A program made the position numbers and the translations under genes. A stretch of DNA of 64,000 nucleotides from the NCBI GenBank assembly GCA_947462335.1, contig OX381721.1, forward strand, positions 8,060,001-8,124,000, read 5' to 3'. This stretch comes from Harmothoe impar (lineage: Eukaryota > Annelida > Polychaeta > Phyllodocida > Polynoidae). Of the stretch, positions 1-7,269 are shown in pieces (position 1 is the stretch's first letter; each line of letters starts with the position of its first letter). The notes below the pieces were generated by a model. The model saw only the letters and a list, made by a program, of their open reading frames with translations. It was not told the origin of the DNA and made no database searches.

Positions 1-2665
1 ACTGATATCGGTGCGACGGTATGCACTCGTGAGCGTGGAACCAACACCCGTGAAACTGGAAAACCGTATTAGAGGCCGCGTGAAACCCGTCCACGCGAAT
101 TCTCCGACAGCCTACAACCATCTCGCCGCCGTTCAAAGCGTGGCGCAGTTTCACGTCGCGGTCGTGCTCTACGAAGCGTAACCACTCCAAAGCGCTGTGA
201 GAGTTTCTTTGCCTAATTTCGGGCTTGAACTCGGTCTCTGGCCGTCTCACCGCGTAATAGCCCGTGCAGTGCGCTTCGCTCATGCAGCGCAAGTACAGAG
301 AGTTAGCGTCTAGTCCTAGGATGTGTTGGCACGGTCTCGCTTCTTCGCCGTACTTGTGCTCCCTTATCCGCGTGGTGCCCTTCTCGTGAAATCTATGGAA
401 GATGATGGAAGGACCGCCGACTAGATTTTCTTTGATCAGAGCGTGGAGGACGGCGTCGAACTGGGGGAACGTTGTGAACGCGTCTTCTAGGTTTTGGAAG
501 AGGAACCGTAAAGTCAAACCGGCGAGAGAAACTCCGTCTTTCAACATGTCAATGCCGCGATCTTGGAAAAATTTAGCGTGATTTTTCAGAGCTTCTATGA
601 AAGGTTTGACGTCTTTGTTGTTGTAGTGGATCAAGTAGTCTTCCATAGTTTGCATCTTCTCGTCGGACCAAACTTTCTGACATGCGGCGTAGTCGGATTC
701 GGACATTTTGACGCCCGTCAGCTCGCTGTCGAAAGCCGATCTCGGTGGCAGCGTTCTGTTTGCCAGTTTCCTGGTAGACGTCATCCATTCGTAAGGAAAG
801 TGACCTTTCTCTTCGTTCCTGGTGAAAGCTCGCAAATAGGTCGCGTAGTTGTAACCGGGTGCCAAATAGTTGACTACGTCCAAGAAAACCGTGTGCTGTG
901 TGTAAACCGCCAAGTATTGATTGCTTCTCTTTATGACGCTGAATTCTTGGTTTCTTCGGTCTCCGGAGGCGAAGAACGAGTGAAGGCGTATTTTGATCAG
1001 GTTCAAGTCGTAACGCCCCGAGTTGAAGCCCACGACTGGAGCTTGACGGATGTATCTCAGAAGACGCTTCTTCAGTTGAACTAACGGGTGTCTGGTCTGA
1101 GCCGCAGCGAAGCCGCCTGGAGAAGGGGTGAACGTCGCCTCCTCCAGCAGGAGAGCTTCACCTATCGCCGCATCTAACTTCGCTAAGGTCGGTCGGTAAA
1201 GTTCTAGCACAGCTTCCCCGATGACTTTGGCGTTCTCGTTTATGTGATTTAAAACTCGGTCCAACAAGGGGTCGGAATCTGCGTCGGATTCTCTGACGAA
1301 GCAGACGGGCCCCTCCCACCCCGGAAAGTCGGATGCGACGCTAGCCGACAAAGGGACGTGATCCCACAGCAGGGACACGTGTTCCGTCGACGGTTCTTTG
1401 CACGGTCTGAAGAAAGCCTCGAAATCGAAGGCGATCTTGTAAGGGTAGATTCCGGAATGTCCGTCGGGGGGAAAAATGGAGAAGTCTGCTAGCGCTTCGA
1501 AAATCGTTCTCGAATTTTGGTAGATGCCACCTACGTAGCGCAACTTGACTTGTCGGCAAGAGGAAAGCTGGTTCCTGTGTCTCTTCAGCAAGAACTCGGT
1601 GGTGAACGCCGCCTTACACTTGCAACATTCGTATATGCCCGCGTACGCGTTGAAGTCCGTGACGAGAGAGACGTGCAAACCTCCTTTCGCCGTCAGGTGT
1701 AGGTTGACTTTACCTCGGGCGGCCAGAGTTCTGGAAGGCGGTCTGATCAGAGTAACGCGTCTTCTCAACTTCCGCCCCGGCACTTGACGCGACGCCGTGT
1801 AAACCGCTATCTGTACGTCAAACAAGTTCTCTAACGCGGGTAAGTCGCGGATGTTCAGACCCGGAAAGGATTCAGGTGTGGCAGCGGGACAGAACTGACG
1901 TAACAAATCTGAAGCGCGCTTGCTGGTGTTGTATAAGTGAAAGGAAATGCAGCGGAAGATGCAGAGGTTGTCCTTGTTGGGAAAATCTAACACGCCGCTT
2001 ATCTTTCCAACTCGACCGGCCTGAGTGATCCTACCGCCTATGGGGAATTCCCCCGGTCCCATGTAAACGCAAATGTTCAAATTGGTAGGAAAAAGAACGT
2101 GCCACTTGGTGTCAGCGTCGCAAAGTTTCCGTACTTCCTCGCAAGCGACGGTGTTTTCCATCTTTGAGAGGAGCTCTTCCAAAGTTTCTGAATTAGTTAT
2201 AGTAGGGAGCGGTTGTATGAGAGTTGCGTTGTTCTGGGAGGCGTGAAAGTAGCGCAGTTTGCTCTTGTCTTCTCTGTGTTGTAAGAGTAAGCCTACCGAG
2301 AAACCCACTTTGTATCTGAATCTTTGTGTCAAGTGAATGCGACGCATAGTATCTACAGCGTCACTCAACTCGCCGGTTGGTAGCCTGAAGTTTGTTACAC
2401 TCACGCGAGTCCCGTGCATCCTGACGCCCGTTTGTATCGCAGGCCAATTCGCCGTGAACGTTTCCTCCCCGTTCGGTACAGCACATATGCGCGGAGGGAC
2501 GGTCACCCCGTCCAGAGATTCGCGTCGACAGGCGATCTTTCGGCAATCGCCTTCGCCGCATAGAGGGCAAAACTTAGGTACTACTCTACAATTTTCTACG
2601 TGTCTCTCGTGGTTGTACGGTCTTTTAAACATTTTGAAACACTTTTCGCATACGTACTGTGTCAT
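1..2665 (-). CDS. Protein-primed family B DNA polymerase (Polinton/adintovirus-like), C-terminus beyond window edge
   Basis: Reading leftward from the ATG at 2665, 888 codons stay open to the window edge. An in-frame TGA 15 nt upstream and A at -3 support this start. Residues 6-26 form a C-x2-C-x12-H-x3-C finger, followed by a Cys cluster near residue 35. A C-x3-C motif (C235-IFR-C239) lies in a region that resembles the N-terminal extension of animal Polinton polymerases. A second zinc-finger-like unit lies at C347/C350/H363/C370. The exonuclease motifs follow: Exo I D414-F-E416, Exo II around N548-D553 (FNSGRYDLN), and Exo III Y681-NNK-D685. Polymerase motif A is D786-ANSLY. The GCWFHAHEC segment at ~873-881 is typical of the Polinton group. 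Motifs B and C lie off the edge. The enzyme would replicate a linear viral or transposon genome from a protein primer in the nucleus. No stop or frameshift is visible, which suggests recent entry or maintained function. Confidence 0.85.
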   Translation of the reverse strand, partial: MTQYVCEKCFKMFKRPYNHERHVENCRVVPKFCPLCGEGDCRKIACRRESLDGVTVPPRICAVPNGEETFTANWPAIQTGVRMHGTRVSVTNFRLPTGELSDAVDTMRRIHLTQRFRYKVGFSVGLLLQHREDKSKLRYFHASQNNATLIQPLPTITNSETLEELLSKMENTVACEEVRKLCDADTKWHVLFPTNLNICVYMGPGEFPIGGRITQAGRVGKISGVLDFPNKDNLCIFRCISFHLYNTSKRASDLLRQFCPAATPESFPGLNIRDLPALENLFDVQIAVYTASRQVPGRKLRRRVTLIRPPSRTLAARGKVNLHLTAKGGLHVSLVTDFNAYAGIYECCKCKAAFTTEFLLKRHRNQLSSCRQVKLRYVGGIYQNSRTIFEALADFSIFPPDGHSGIYPYKIAFDFEAFFRPCKEPSTEHVSLLWDHVPLSASVASDFPGWEGPVCFVRESDADSDPLLDRVLNHINENAKVIGEAVLELYRPTLAKLDAAIGEALLLEEATFTPSPGGFAAAQTRHPLVQLKKRLLRYIRQAPVVGFNSGRYDLNLIKIRLHSFFASGDRRNQEFSVIKRSNQYLAVYTQHTVFLDVVNYLAPGYNYATYLRAFTRNEEKGHFPYEWMTSTRKLANRTLPPRSAFDSELTGVKMSESDYAACQKVWSDEKMQTMEDYLIHYNNKDVKPFIEALKNHAKFFQDRGIDMLKDGVSLAGLTLRFLFQNLEDAFTTFPQFDAVLHALIKENLVGGPSIIFHRFHEKGTTRIREHKYGEEARPCQHILGLDANSLYLRCMSEAHCTGYYAVRRPETEFKPEIRQRNSHSALEWLRFVEHDRDVKLRHALNGGEMVVGCRRIRVDGFHAASNTVFQFHGCWFHAHECIPSHRYQ

Positions 2666-2699
2666 GTTTTTTTTCACTCAGTTACCAACTACTTAGCCG

Positions 2700-2834
2700 T
2701 CTAACTATCTTTCTATCTATCAATCTATCTGTCTATCTATCTATCTATTTATCTTTCTGTCTGTTGTCTGTGTATCCGTCTGTCTGTCTCATACAGCGTA
2801 CGTCAAACGCTGTGTGTGTGTGTGTGTGTGTGCG
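2700..2834. repeat. Microsatellites (ATCT)n and (TG)n between two viral genes
   Basis: An imperfect tetranucleotide run of the ATCT/GTCT type (about 2700-2790) is followed by a pure TG run (2811-2832) that passes into CG dinucleotides. They fill most of the 190-bp space between the PC4-like gene and the polymerase gene. On the minus strand they form the leader or promoter region of the polymerase. I see no clear TATA box there. Confidence 0.9.
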
Positions 2835-2855
2835 CGCGTGAGCGTTGAGCGTCTC

Positions 2856-3997
2856 TCATTCCGAATCTATGCCGAGATATTTCAGAATGATCTCTGTTTT
2901 GTCATCCAACTCTTTGAGCGCTCTGGCGGACAGCGTCACTCCCTGCTGTGTGGGTTTTTTGTCAGGACCTTCGTACTTGCGCACGTGGACGAGGTTCTTA
3001 CCGCTGTAGTAGCTCACAGCTGCGTACACTTCGCCCTCCTCATCCAGCACTGCGAACCAGGGGGTGTGATTAGGTTTTCCTTGCGCGGCCGCTGTGTCGC
3101 GTATGCGCACCACTGCGCGGATATCGGCGATGCGTGCTATTAGCTCGCGCAGCGCGTCGGCCGTGAAGTGCACTCGCTTGCTTCTGGTCAGAGACGCCTC
3201 TTTCACCTGGCCGTCTTTTGTGTAGCGCGGCCTCCTAGACAGTCTAGCCACGTCCTCCCAGATCTCCAGCGTCAAAGCTCCGTCTAAGCAGAACTCTAAC
3301 CCGAGAAGACGGGAGAAGGTTTTCTCTGCTTCTTCTCGTCCATCTCGTTCTTTTTCTTGTATTTTTCTCTTCTTACTAGGCCTTGTTGTTCTGGAACTCA
3401 CCTTAGAATGTTTCACACCCGCAGGATGAGTAACACCATCAGCGTGAGCTGAATCAGCAGCAGAACCGATAGCAGGAGCAGCGTCAGCGCTGGTGGTATC
3501 CGAGGCCTCGTTGTTGGAACAGCGCAGCCACACGCCGTCGGTGCTGAGTGTAGCGGTAGAAGATGAAGCGCCGCCGCCCTCGTAAGGTGGCGGTGAGGGC
3601 AGTCGCCACGGACCGGACGGGACGCTACTAGTGGAGGAAGTGAGGTCGAAAGGTCGAAGAGGGAAGCCGAAAAACGTACCGCCCACCCCTTTCCCTTCAG
3701 GTTGTTCGTACGCCTCGTCGTCAGCGTCGTTCTCTGTCTCACCCTGTTGCTGCTGCTCCTCCTCCTCCTCCTCTTCTTCTCGGTTTAGGGGCTGAGTGTC
3801 CGAATAGCTGTCACTCTCAGCGCGAGCGGCGTCGAGGGCGTCGGTCGATGTAGTGGTGGAGGAGAGGGGCTGTGCAACGTGCGGCAGGTCATCAAAGTCA
3901 TCAACAGTAGTGGGGAGGTAAAAACCCGGTTGCCAGTACTGCGCTGTGCCAGGAGCGTTGTCGTCAGTAGTAGTAGCGGTAGCAGCAGGTGCAGCAG

Positions 3998-4043
<46 letters not shown>

Positions 4044-4451
4044 CGCAACAGTAGCAGGCGCAGCAGCCTCAGCAGGCGCAGCAGTAGCAGGCGCAGCGGT
4101 AGCAGGTGCAGCAGCAGCAGCAGCCGCAGCAGGCGGGGCGGCAGTAGCAGCGGCAGCGCGCTTAGCAGCAACGTGTACCGTCGCGAGTGTAACAACGTCG
4201 CTAGCACGACGACTACTACCAGTAGTACTACTACTACTACTACTACTACTACTAGTACTACTACTGCTACTACTACTGCTACTACTACTACTACTGCCGC
4301 GAGCGCTCGCTACAGCGGGAGGGTGATAAGACCAAGCGGCTGCGGCGGTAGTCTCATTTTCAGTAGCAAGAGGAGGCACTGACGCTAAACGAGCGCTGTT
4401 CCGCGTAGTCTTCTTGTTCTTGGACGGCGCTAGGTGTTGTCTTTTGCTCAT
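2856..4451 (-). CDS. Probable nuclear DNA-binding/transcription protein with tandem PC4-like C-terminal domain
   Basis: The ATG at 4451 is chosen over the TTG eight codons upstream (4475): it sits in a strong CACC-ATG context ~60 bp from a TATA box. This gives 531 residues. The N-terminal two thirds are low complexity: a Ser run (~53-75), a long Ala-rich stretch (~94-160) partly encoded by a trinucleotide run, and an acidic Glu/Gln block (~225-236). A basic KKRK cluster at ~360-363 is a likely nuclear localisation signal. Residues ~374-531 are ordinary sequence with two similar units (~393-445 and ~472-526). Each has a basic strand segment, a Lys/Gly turn, a 'VxF/L' strand and an amphipathic helix, as in the PC4/p15 coactivator fold that binds single-stranded DNA. 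The PC4 call is pattern recognition, not a database match. Lying upstream of and co-directional with the polymerase, it may serve viral DNA replication or late transcription. Confidence 0.6.
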
Positions 4452-4510
4452 GGTGGTGACTGTAGAGAGCAGCAAAAGAATGAGTGAGTGAATGGAGGTT
4501 TCCAGACCCC

Positions 4511-4517
4511 TTATATA
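4511..4517 (-). promoter_or_regulatory. TATA box of the PC4-like gene
   Basis: On the minus strand the sequence reads TATATAA in a GC-rich surround, ~60 bp before the ATG at 4451. Initiation ~30 bp downstream would leave a leader of ~30 nt. The placement supports the chosen start. Confidence 0.6.
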
Positions 4518-4562
4518 CGCCTTCTCGCTTCTAGAGCTAAGCTACTTACTGACCCTGTTCAG

Positions 4563-4898
4563 CTGCCGCCGGCTGGCCGGCGGCCATTCACAAAGAGAAA
4601 CAAAAGACATAAGGCATGACGTTTTCAGCTGGATCCCTTTCCCCCCTTTTGAGAGATCGACTGTCATGAGCTAAGCCGCTTACCACCCTGTTCAGCAATT
4701 CAACCCGCATTAGCTGTATAAAGGATTAAGCGGTTGCTGCCGTCGACTGACCGGCGGCCATTCACAAAGACATAAGGTATGACGTTTTCAGCTGGATCCC
4801 TTTCCCCTCTTTTTTTTTGAGGGATCCACTGTCATGAGCTAAGCCACTTACCACCCTGTTCAGCCATTCAGCGCGCGTTAGCTGTATAAAGGATTAAC
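4563..4898. repeat. Tandemly duplicated ~168-bp promoter-like module
   Basis: Two diverged copies (about 4563-4730 and 4731-4898) share, in order: a CCGGCGGCCATTCACAAAG block, ATGACGTTTTCAGCTGGATC, a pyrimidine run, a CTGTCATGAGCTAAGCC block, and a TATA box followed by GGATTAA. A partial third copy of the ...CCCTGTTCAGC part lies just to the left, near 4553. The duplication sits in the space between the divergent PC4-like and death-domain genes. Confidence 0.85.
4717..4892 (+). promoter_or_regulatory. Paired TATA boxes, one per repeat unit
   Basis: TATAAAGG occurs at 4717-4724 and 4885-4892, exactly 168 bp apart, each preceded by TTAGCTG or TAGCTG. Both point rightward. Their transcripts would start ~30 bp downstream and could lead toward the death-domain gene, or make short RNAs of their own. 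Confidence 0.45.
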
Positions 4899-5393
4899 GG
4901 TGATGAGCTTAGAGTGTGTATACAAAAAAAAACTACAGGAGGCGTGTGGCGTGAAGCAGGACCCCCCTAAGACGAACGTGTCTGTCTGTGAGTAGAGGCG
5001 TGTGCATGTGGTGAGCGACTTAAGTGTAAGACAAAAAAAAAATCACCACCTCCTGCCGTGGTGAGTAGACCGGGCCGGCCAGGCGGCGGCCGGCTAGTTC
5101 AATAGGGAGGGGTGACAGCTGACTAAGGCTGTGCATGAAAAAAATCCGATTTTCACCTGACCTCTGACGTTTGTTACAATGAATGTCAGAGGGAGGGAGA
5201 CGTCCTCAGGTAGGGGGTAGGAGGTAAGGCTATGGATGAGGAAGAAACACCGTTTTCAGCTGGTCTCCACGGATAGCGATGACACACCCCTCGTCATCTA
5301 AGCTCTTAAGGAGCGGAGCGGTTGAAAAAGCGTCATGCGGACAGGTCGCTACACAGCTGGAGTGCTGTTGGAAATGGGATTAAACTCCCTCTG
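4899..5393. other. Viral intergenic region, no firm gene
   Basis: This stretch separates the duplicated TATA modules from the death-domain gene promoter. It holds several A-runs, GC-rich inverted motifs (GGCCGGCC near 5074) and a 30-residue open frame (4903-4995). The frame begins only 11 bp after the second TATA box and is too short and poorly placed to call a gene. I see no convincing RNA polymerase III A and B boxes. Confidence 0.4.
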
Positions 5394-5402
5394 TATAAAA
5401 AG
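5394..5402 (+). promoter_or_regulatory. TATA box of the death-domain gene
   Basis: TATAAAAAG lies 110 bp before the ATG at 5504. The intervening leader includes a CCACCACCGCCGCC-type run. No other ATG in a good context intervenes after the expected start site near 5424. Confidence 0.6.
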
Positions 5403-5503
5403 CTCTGATTTCTGTTGGAAAAAAACCATATCGCCTCTGACCACAGTAACGTCTACTACCACCACCGCCGCCACCACCGCCGCCGCCGCCAAGACGAGAC
5501 GAG

Positions 5504-6244
5504 ATGGCTCAAGCTATTCCACTTTCAAGCTCGCCTTCACCGCCTTGTCCACCTGAAAAAAAGTTAATGCGGCTTGACGACGTGAGACGCGCGAGGCAGA
5601 CCGATGGGGAGAACAGAGAGGTAGGACAGCGGCGGTTAGCCTATAGCGACGCCTTGCTTCGTCAACTAGGTAAAGAGTTGAGCGGCTGTTGGAGAGAGTT
5701 GGGCAGTAGCTTAAAAGTTACCGCCGCCCGTATGGATGCTCTAGTAGAGCGCAGTGTCAAGACACCGGAGGAGCTGTGTACGGCGATGTTCCGAGTCTGG
5801 TGGGGTGAAACCCCGCATCGTCATAGATGGGGAGAGCTCGGTCGCGTCTTCACCCGCATTAGACGCGTGGAACTGTTGGCTCAGTGGATGTCCCTTCTCC
5901 ACAGACAGGGGTTGGATTTCGAAAACCCCGACTCGCGCGCGATGCATAAGCACTTGGGCACCCTCGGCAGACGTCTAGGTAGCAGGTGGAAAGAGGTGGG
6001 GGACCATTTAAAATTGTCGCCTGAGAGGTTAGATAAGATCGCTGAAGAATGCGAATACGGAGGAAGTCCCGCTGAGTGGGCCTTCCGAGTGTTGAAAATG
6101 TGGCAAGATGAAGCTGAGGGTGCCGGCGGTACACCTTTTGAACTCCTTCGAGTGTTGACTGAGGACATGGGAAAGTTTGACCTCGGCATCGCGATATTAC
6201 TTGACTTTATCAAGCAAGAAACAACGAGAACGACGGACATGTGA
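5504..6244 (+). CDS. Tandem death-domain protein, probable cell-death or innate-signalling modulator
   Basis: This is a 246-residue open frame; its ATG has G at -3 and G at +4. After a Pro/Ser-rich N-terminus (~1-20) and a basic linker come two units of the death-domain type, at ~50-131 and ~148-236. Both begin with a helix like LGKELSGCWRELGSSLKV or LGRRLGSRWKEVGDHLKL, carry the conserved Trp of the family (W63, W162), and continue with an R/L-rich helix and a helix with a Trp (MFRVWW, VLKMW). Death domains bind other death domains in receptor, MyD88-like, RIP or PIDD-like complexes. A two-domain protein without enzyme or transmembrane segments is likely an adaptor or a decoy. Its place beside a viral polymerase gene, with its own TATA box, suggests a captured host gene that interferes with apoptosis or NF-kB-type signalling. 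That role is inference. The frame is intact, with no intron visible. Confidence 0.75.
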   Translation: MAQAIPLSSSPSPPCPPEKKLMRLDDVRRARQTDGENREVGQRRLAYSDALLRQLGKELSGCWRELGSSLKVTAARMDALVERSVKTPEELCTAMFRVWWGETPHRHRWGELGRVFTRIRRVELLAQWMSLLHRQGLDFENPDSRAMHKHLGTLGRRLGSRWKEVGDHLKLSPERLDKIAEECEYGGSPAEWAFRVLKMWQDEAEGAGGTPFELLRVLTEDMGKFDLGIAILLDFIKQETTRTTDM

Positions 6245-6394
6245 ATTGTTGTGTTTTATTTTCATACGTCTTCTTTATTAGTAAGTAAAAAAAAAAAAAT
6301 CATAACAATTAAGACGCGCGCCCTCTTAAAGTGTCACTTCCTCCAGTCGCAGCTGATCGCCTCATCGAAGCACGTGATAAACAAAAAAAAACGA

Positions 6395-6436
6395 AGAGAC
6401 ACGCTTCTTCCTCTCGAGAGGAAGAAGCGTGTCTCT
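6395..6436. repeat. Perfect 42-bp palindrome downstream of the death-domain gene
   Basis: Two 21-bp arms meet at CTC|GAG (centre 6415/6416) with no spacer and no mismatch. An A-run lies to the left and a T-rich run to the right. In RNA this forms a long hairpin followed by U-rich sequence. In DNA it could be a cruciform, a terminator-like element or a recombination or resolution site. It is 150 bp past the stop codon of the death-domain gene. Confidence 0.95.
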
Positions 6437-6483
6437 CGATTGAAATCTTTTTCTTTTCTTTTTTTCTTAAAAGAGACAAACGC

Positions 6484-6660
6484 CCCTTAGAGTGCCCCCC
6501 CACCCCCCTAGAGTGCCCCCCTCCCCCCTCCCCCCCTCCCCCCCACCACTCGCCCCATGCATCCTAAAAGCGCCCCCCTCCCCATGCATCTTAAAGGGGC
6601 CCCCCTCCCCTTCCCTCCCCTCCCCTTCCCTCCCCTCCCCTCCCCTCCCCCCCCTTTATA
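6484..6660. repeat. C-rich tract, G-quadruplex-prone on the minus strand
   Basis: Runs of four to eight C separated by single T or A fill this stretch, with a repeated TAGAGTGCCCCCC-type unit at the left and CCCCTTCCCTCCCC units at the right. The complementary strand has many closely spaced G-runs able to form G-quadruplexes. Confidence 0.85.
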
Positions 6661-6717
6661 CACTCTAAAGAACGCTTCTACCTAGTTCAATAAGTCACTT
6701 CCAGTCGCTCGTAAAAC

Positions 6718-6723
6718 AATAAA
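6718..6723 (+). terminator. Candidate polyadenylation signal
   Basis: AATAAA occurs within an A-rich run ~470 bp after the death-domain stop codon. I found no earlier canonical signal on this strand past the stop. A downstream T-rich stretch (near 6758) could be the cleavage-side element. Confidence 0.3.
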
Positions 6724-6794
6724 AAATGAAAAAAAACAAAAAACTTATATCGTAGTGTTTTTTATTAGTTTACCGAAAAAAATAAGAGACTCGC

Positions 6795-6834
6795 CTCCTT
6801 CTCCTCCTCCTCCTCCTCCTCCTCCTCCTCCTCC
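6795..6834. repeat. (CTC)n microsatellite
   Basis: About a dozen CTC/TCC triplets end in an A-run. It separates the AT-rich spacer from the regulatory array. Confidence 0.9.
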
Positions 6835-6896
6835 AAAAAAAAAGATATCACATTTTAAAGCGCGTGACCCCTTAAAGACGCTCATCTCTTCATTAA

Positions 6897-7268
6897 GTCG
6901 CGTGACGTCACTTCTTCTTCTTCTTCCGGTCACGTGATCAATCAGGTCACTTCCGGTCACGTGATCCTCAATCAGGTCACTCACTTCCGGTTGGCCATTA
7001 GGTCATGTGACGTCACTTCCGGTCACGTGACTCATCAGGTCACTTCCGGTCACATGATCCTAAAATAGGTCATATGACCTCACTTCCGGTCCCCTAAGTA
7101 GGTCATATGACGTCACTTCCGGTCCATAAGTAGGTCATATGACCTCACTTCCGGTCACGTGACCAAATGGCGGCCTCTGATTGGCTAACTAGGTCACGTG
7201 ACGTCACCACTAATCCCCTAAGTAGGTCACTTCCGGTCACGTGACCAAATGGAGGCCTCTGATTGGCT
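6897..7268. promoter_or_regulatory. Array of ~33-bp repeats with ETS, E-box and CRE-type sites
   Basis: The octamer ACTTCCGG (ETS/GABP type) occurs at 6949, 6983, 7015, 7052, 7082, 7115, 7147 and 7229, mostly 30-37 bp apart. CACGTG (USF/MYC E-box) lies at 6931, 6958, 7024, 7156, 7195 and 7238. TGACGTCA (full CRE) lies at 6903, 7008 and 7108. The last two units (about 7145-7186 and 7227-7268) add AAATGGCGGCC or AAATGGAGGCC (YY1-like) and GATTGG (reverse CCAAT, NF-Y). The unit is roughly AGGTCACTTCCGGTCACGTG plus ~13 bp. No start codon-led gene follows on the right. The array is therefore best read as an enhancer or a terminal-repeat control region of the virus-like element. Factor names are motif matches only. 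Confidence 0.75.
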
Positions 7269-7269
7269 G

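Noticed and set aside
563..1084. Plus-strand 173-codon frame
   Set aside because: It is antisense to the exonuclease domain of the polymerase gene and shows no domain of its own.
3879..4382. Overlapping Ser/Thr-, Ala- and Leu-rich frames opposite or inside the PC4-like gene
   Set aside because: They are other-frame readings of the same trinucleotide runs and lack independent start context.
4903..4995. 30-residue frame after the second duplicated TATA box
   Set aside because: The ATG lies before the expected transcription start and the peptide has no features.
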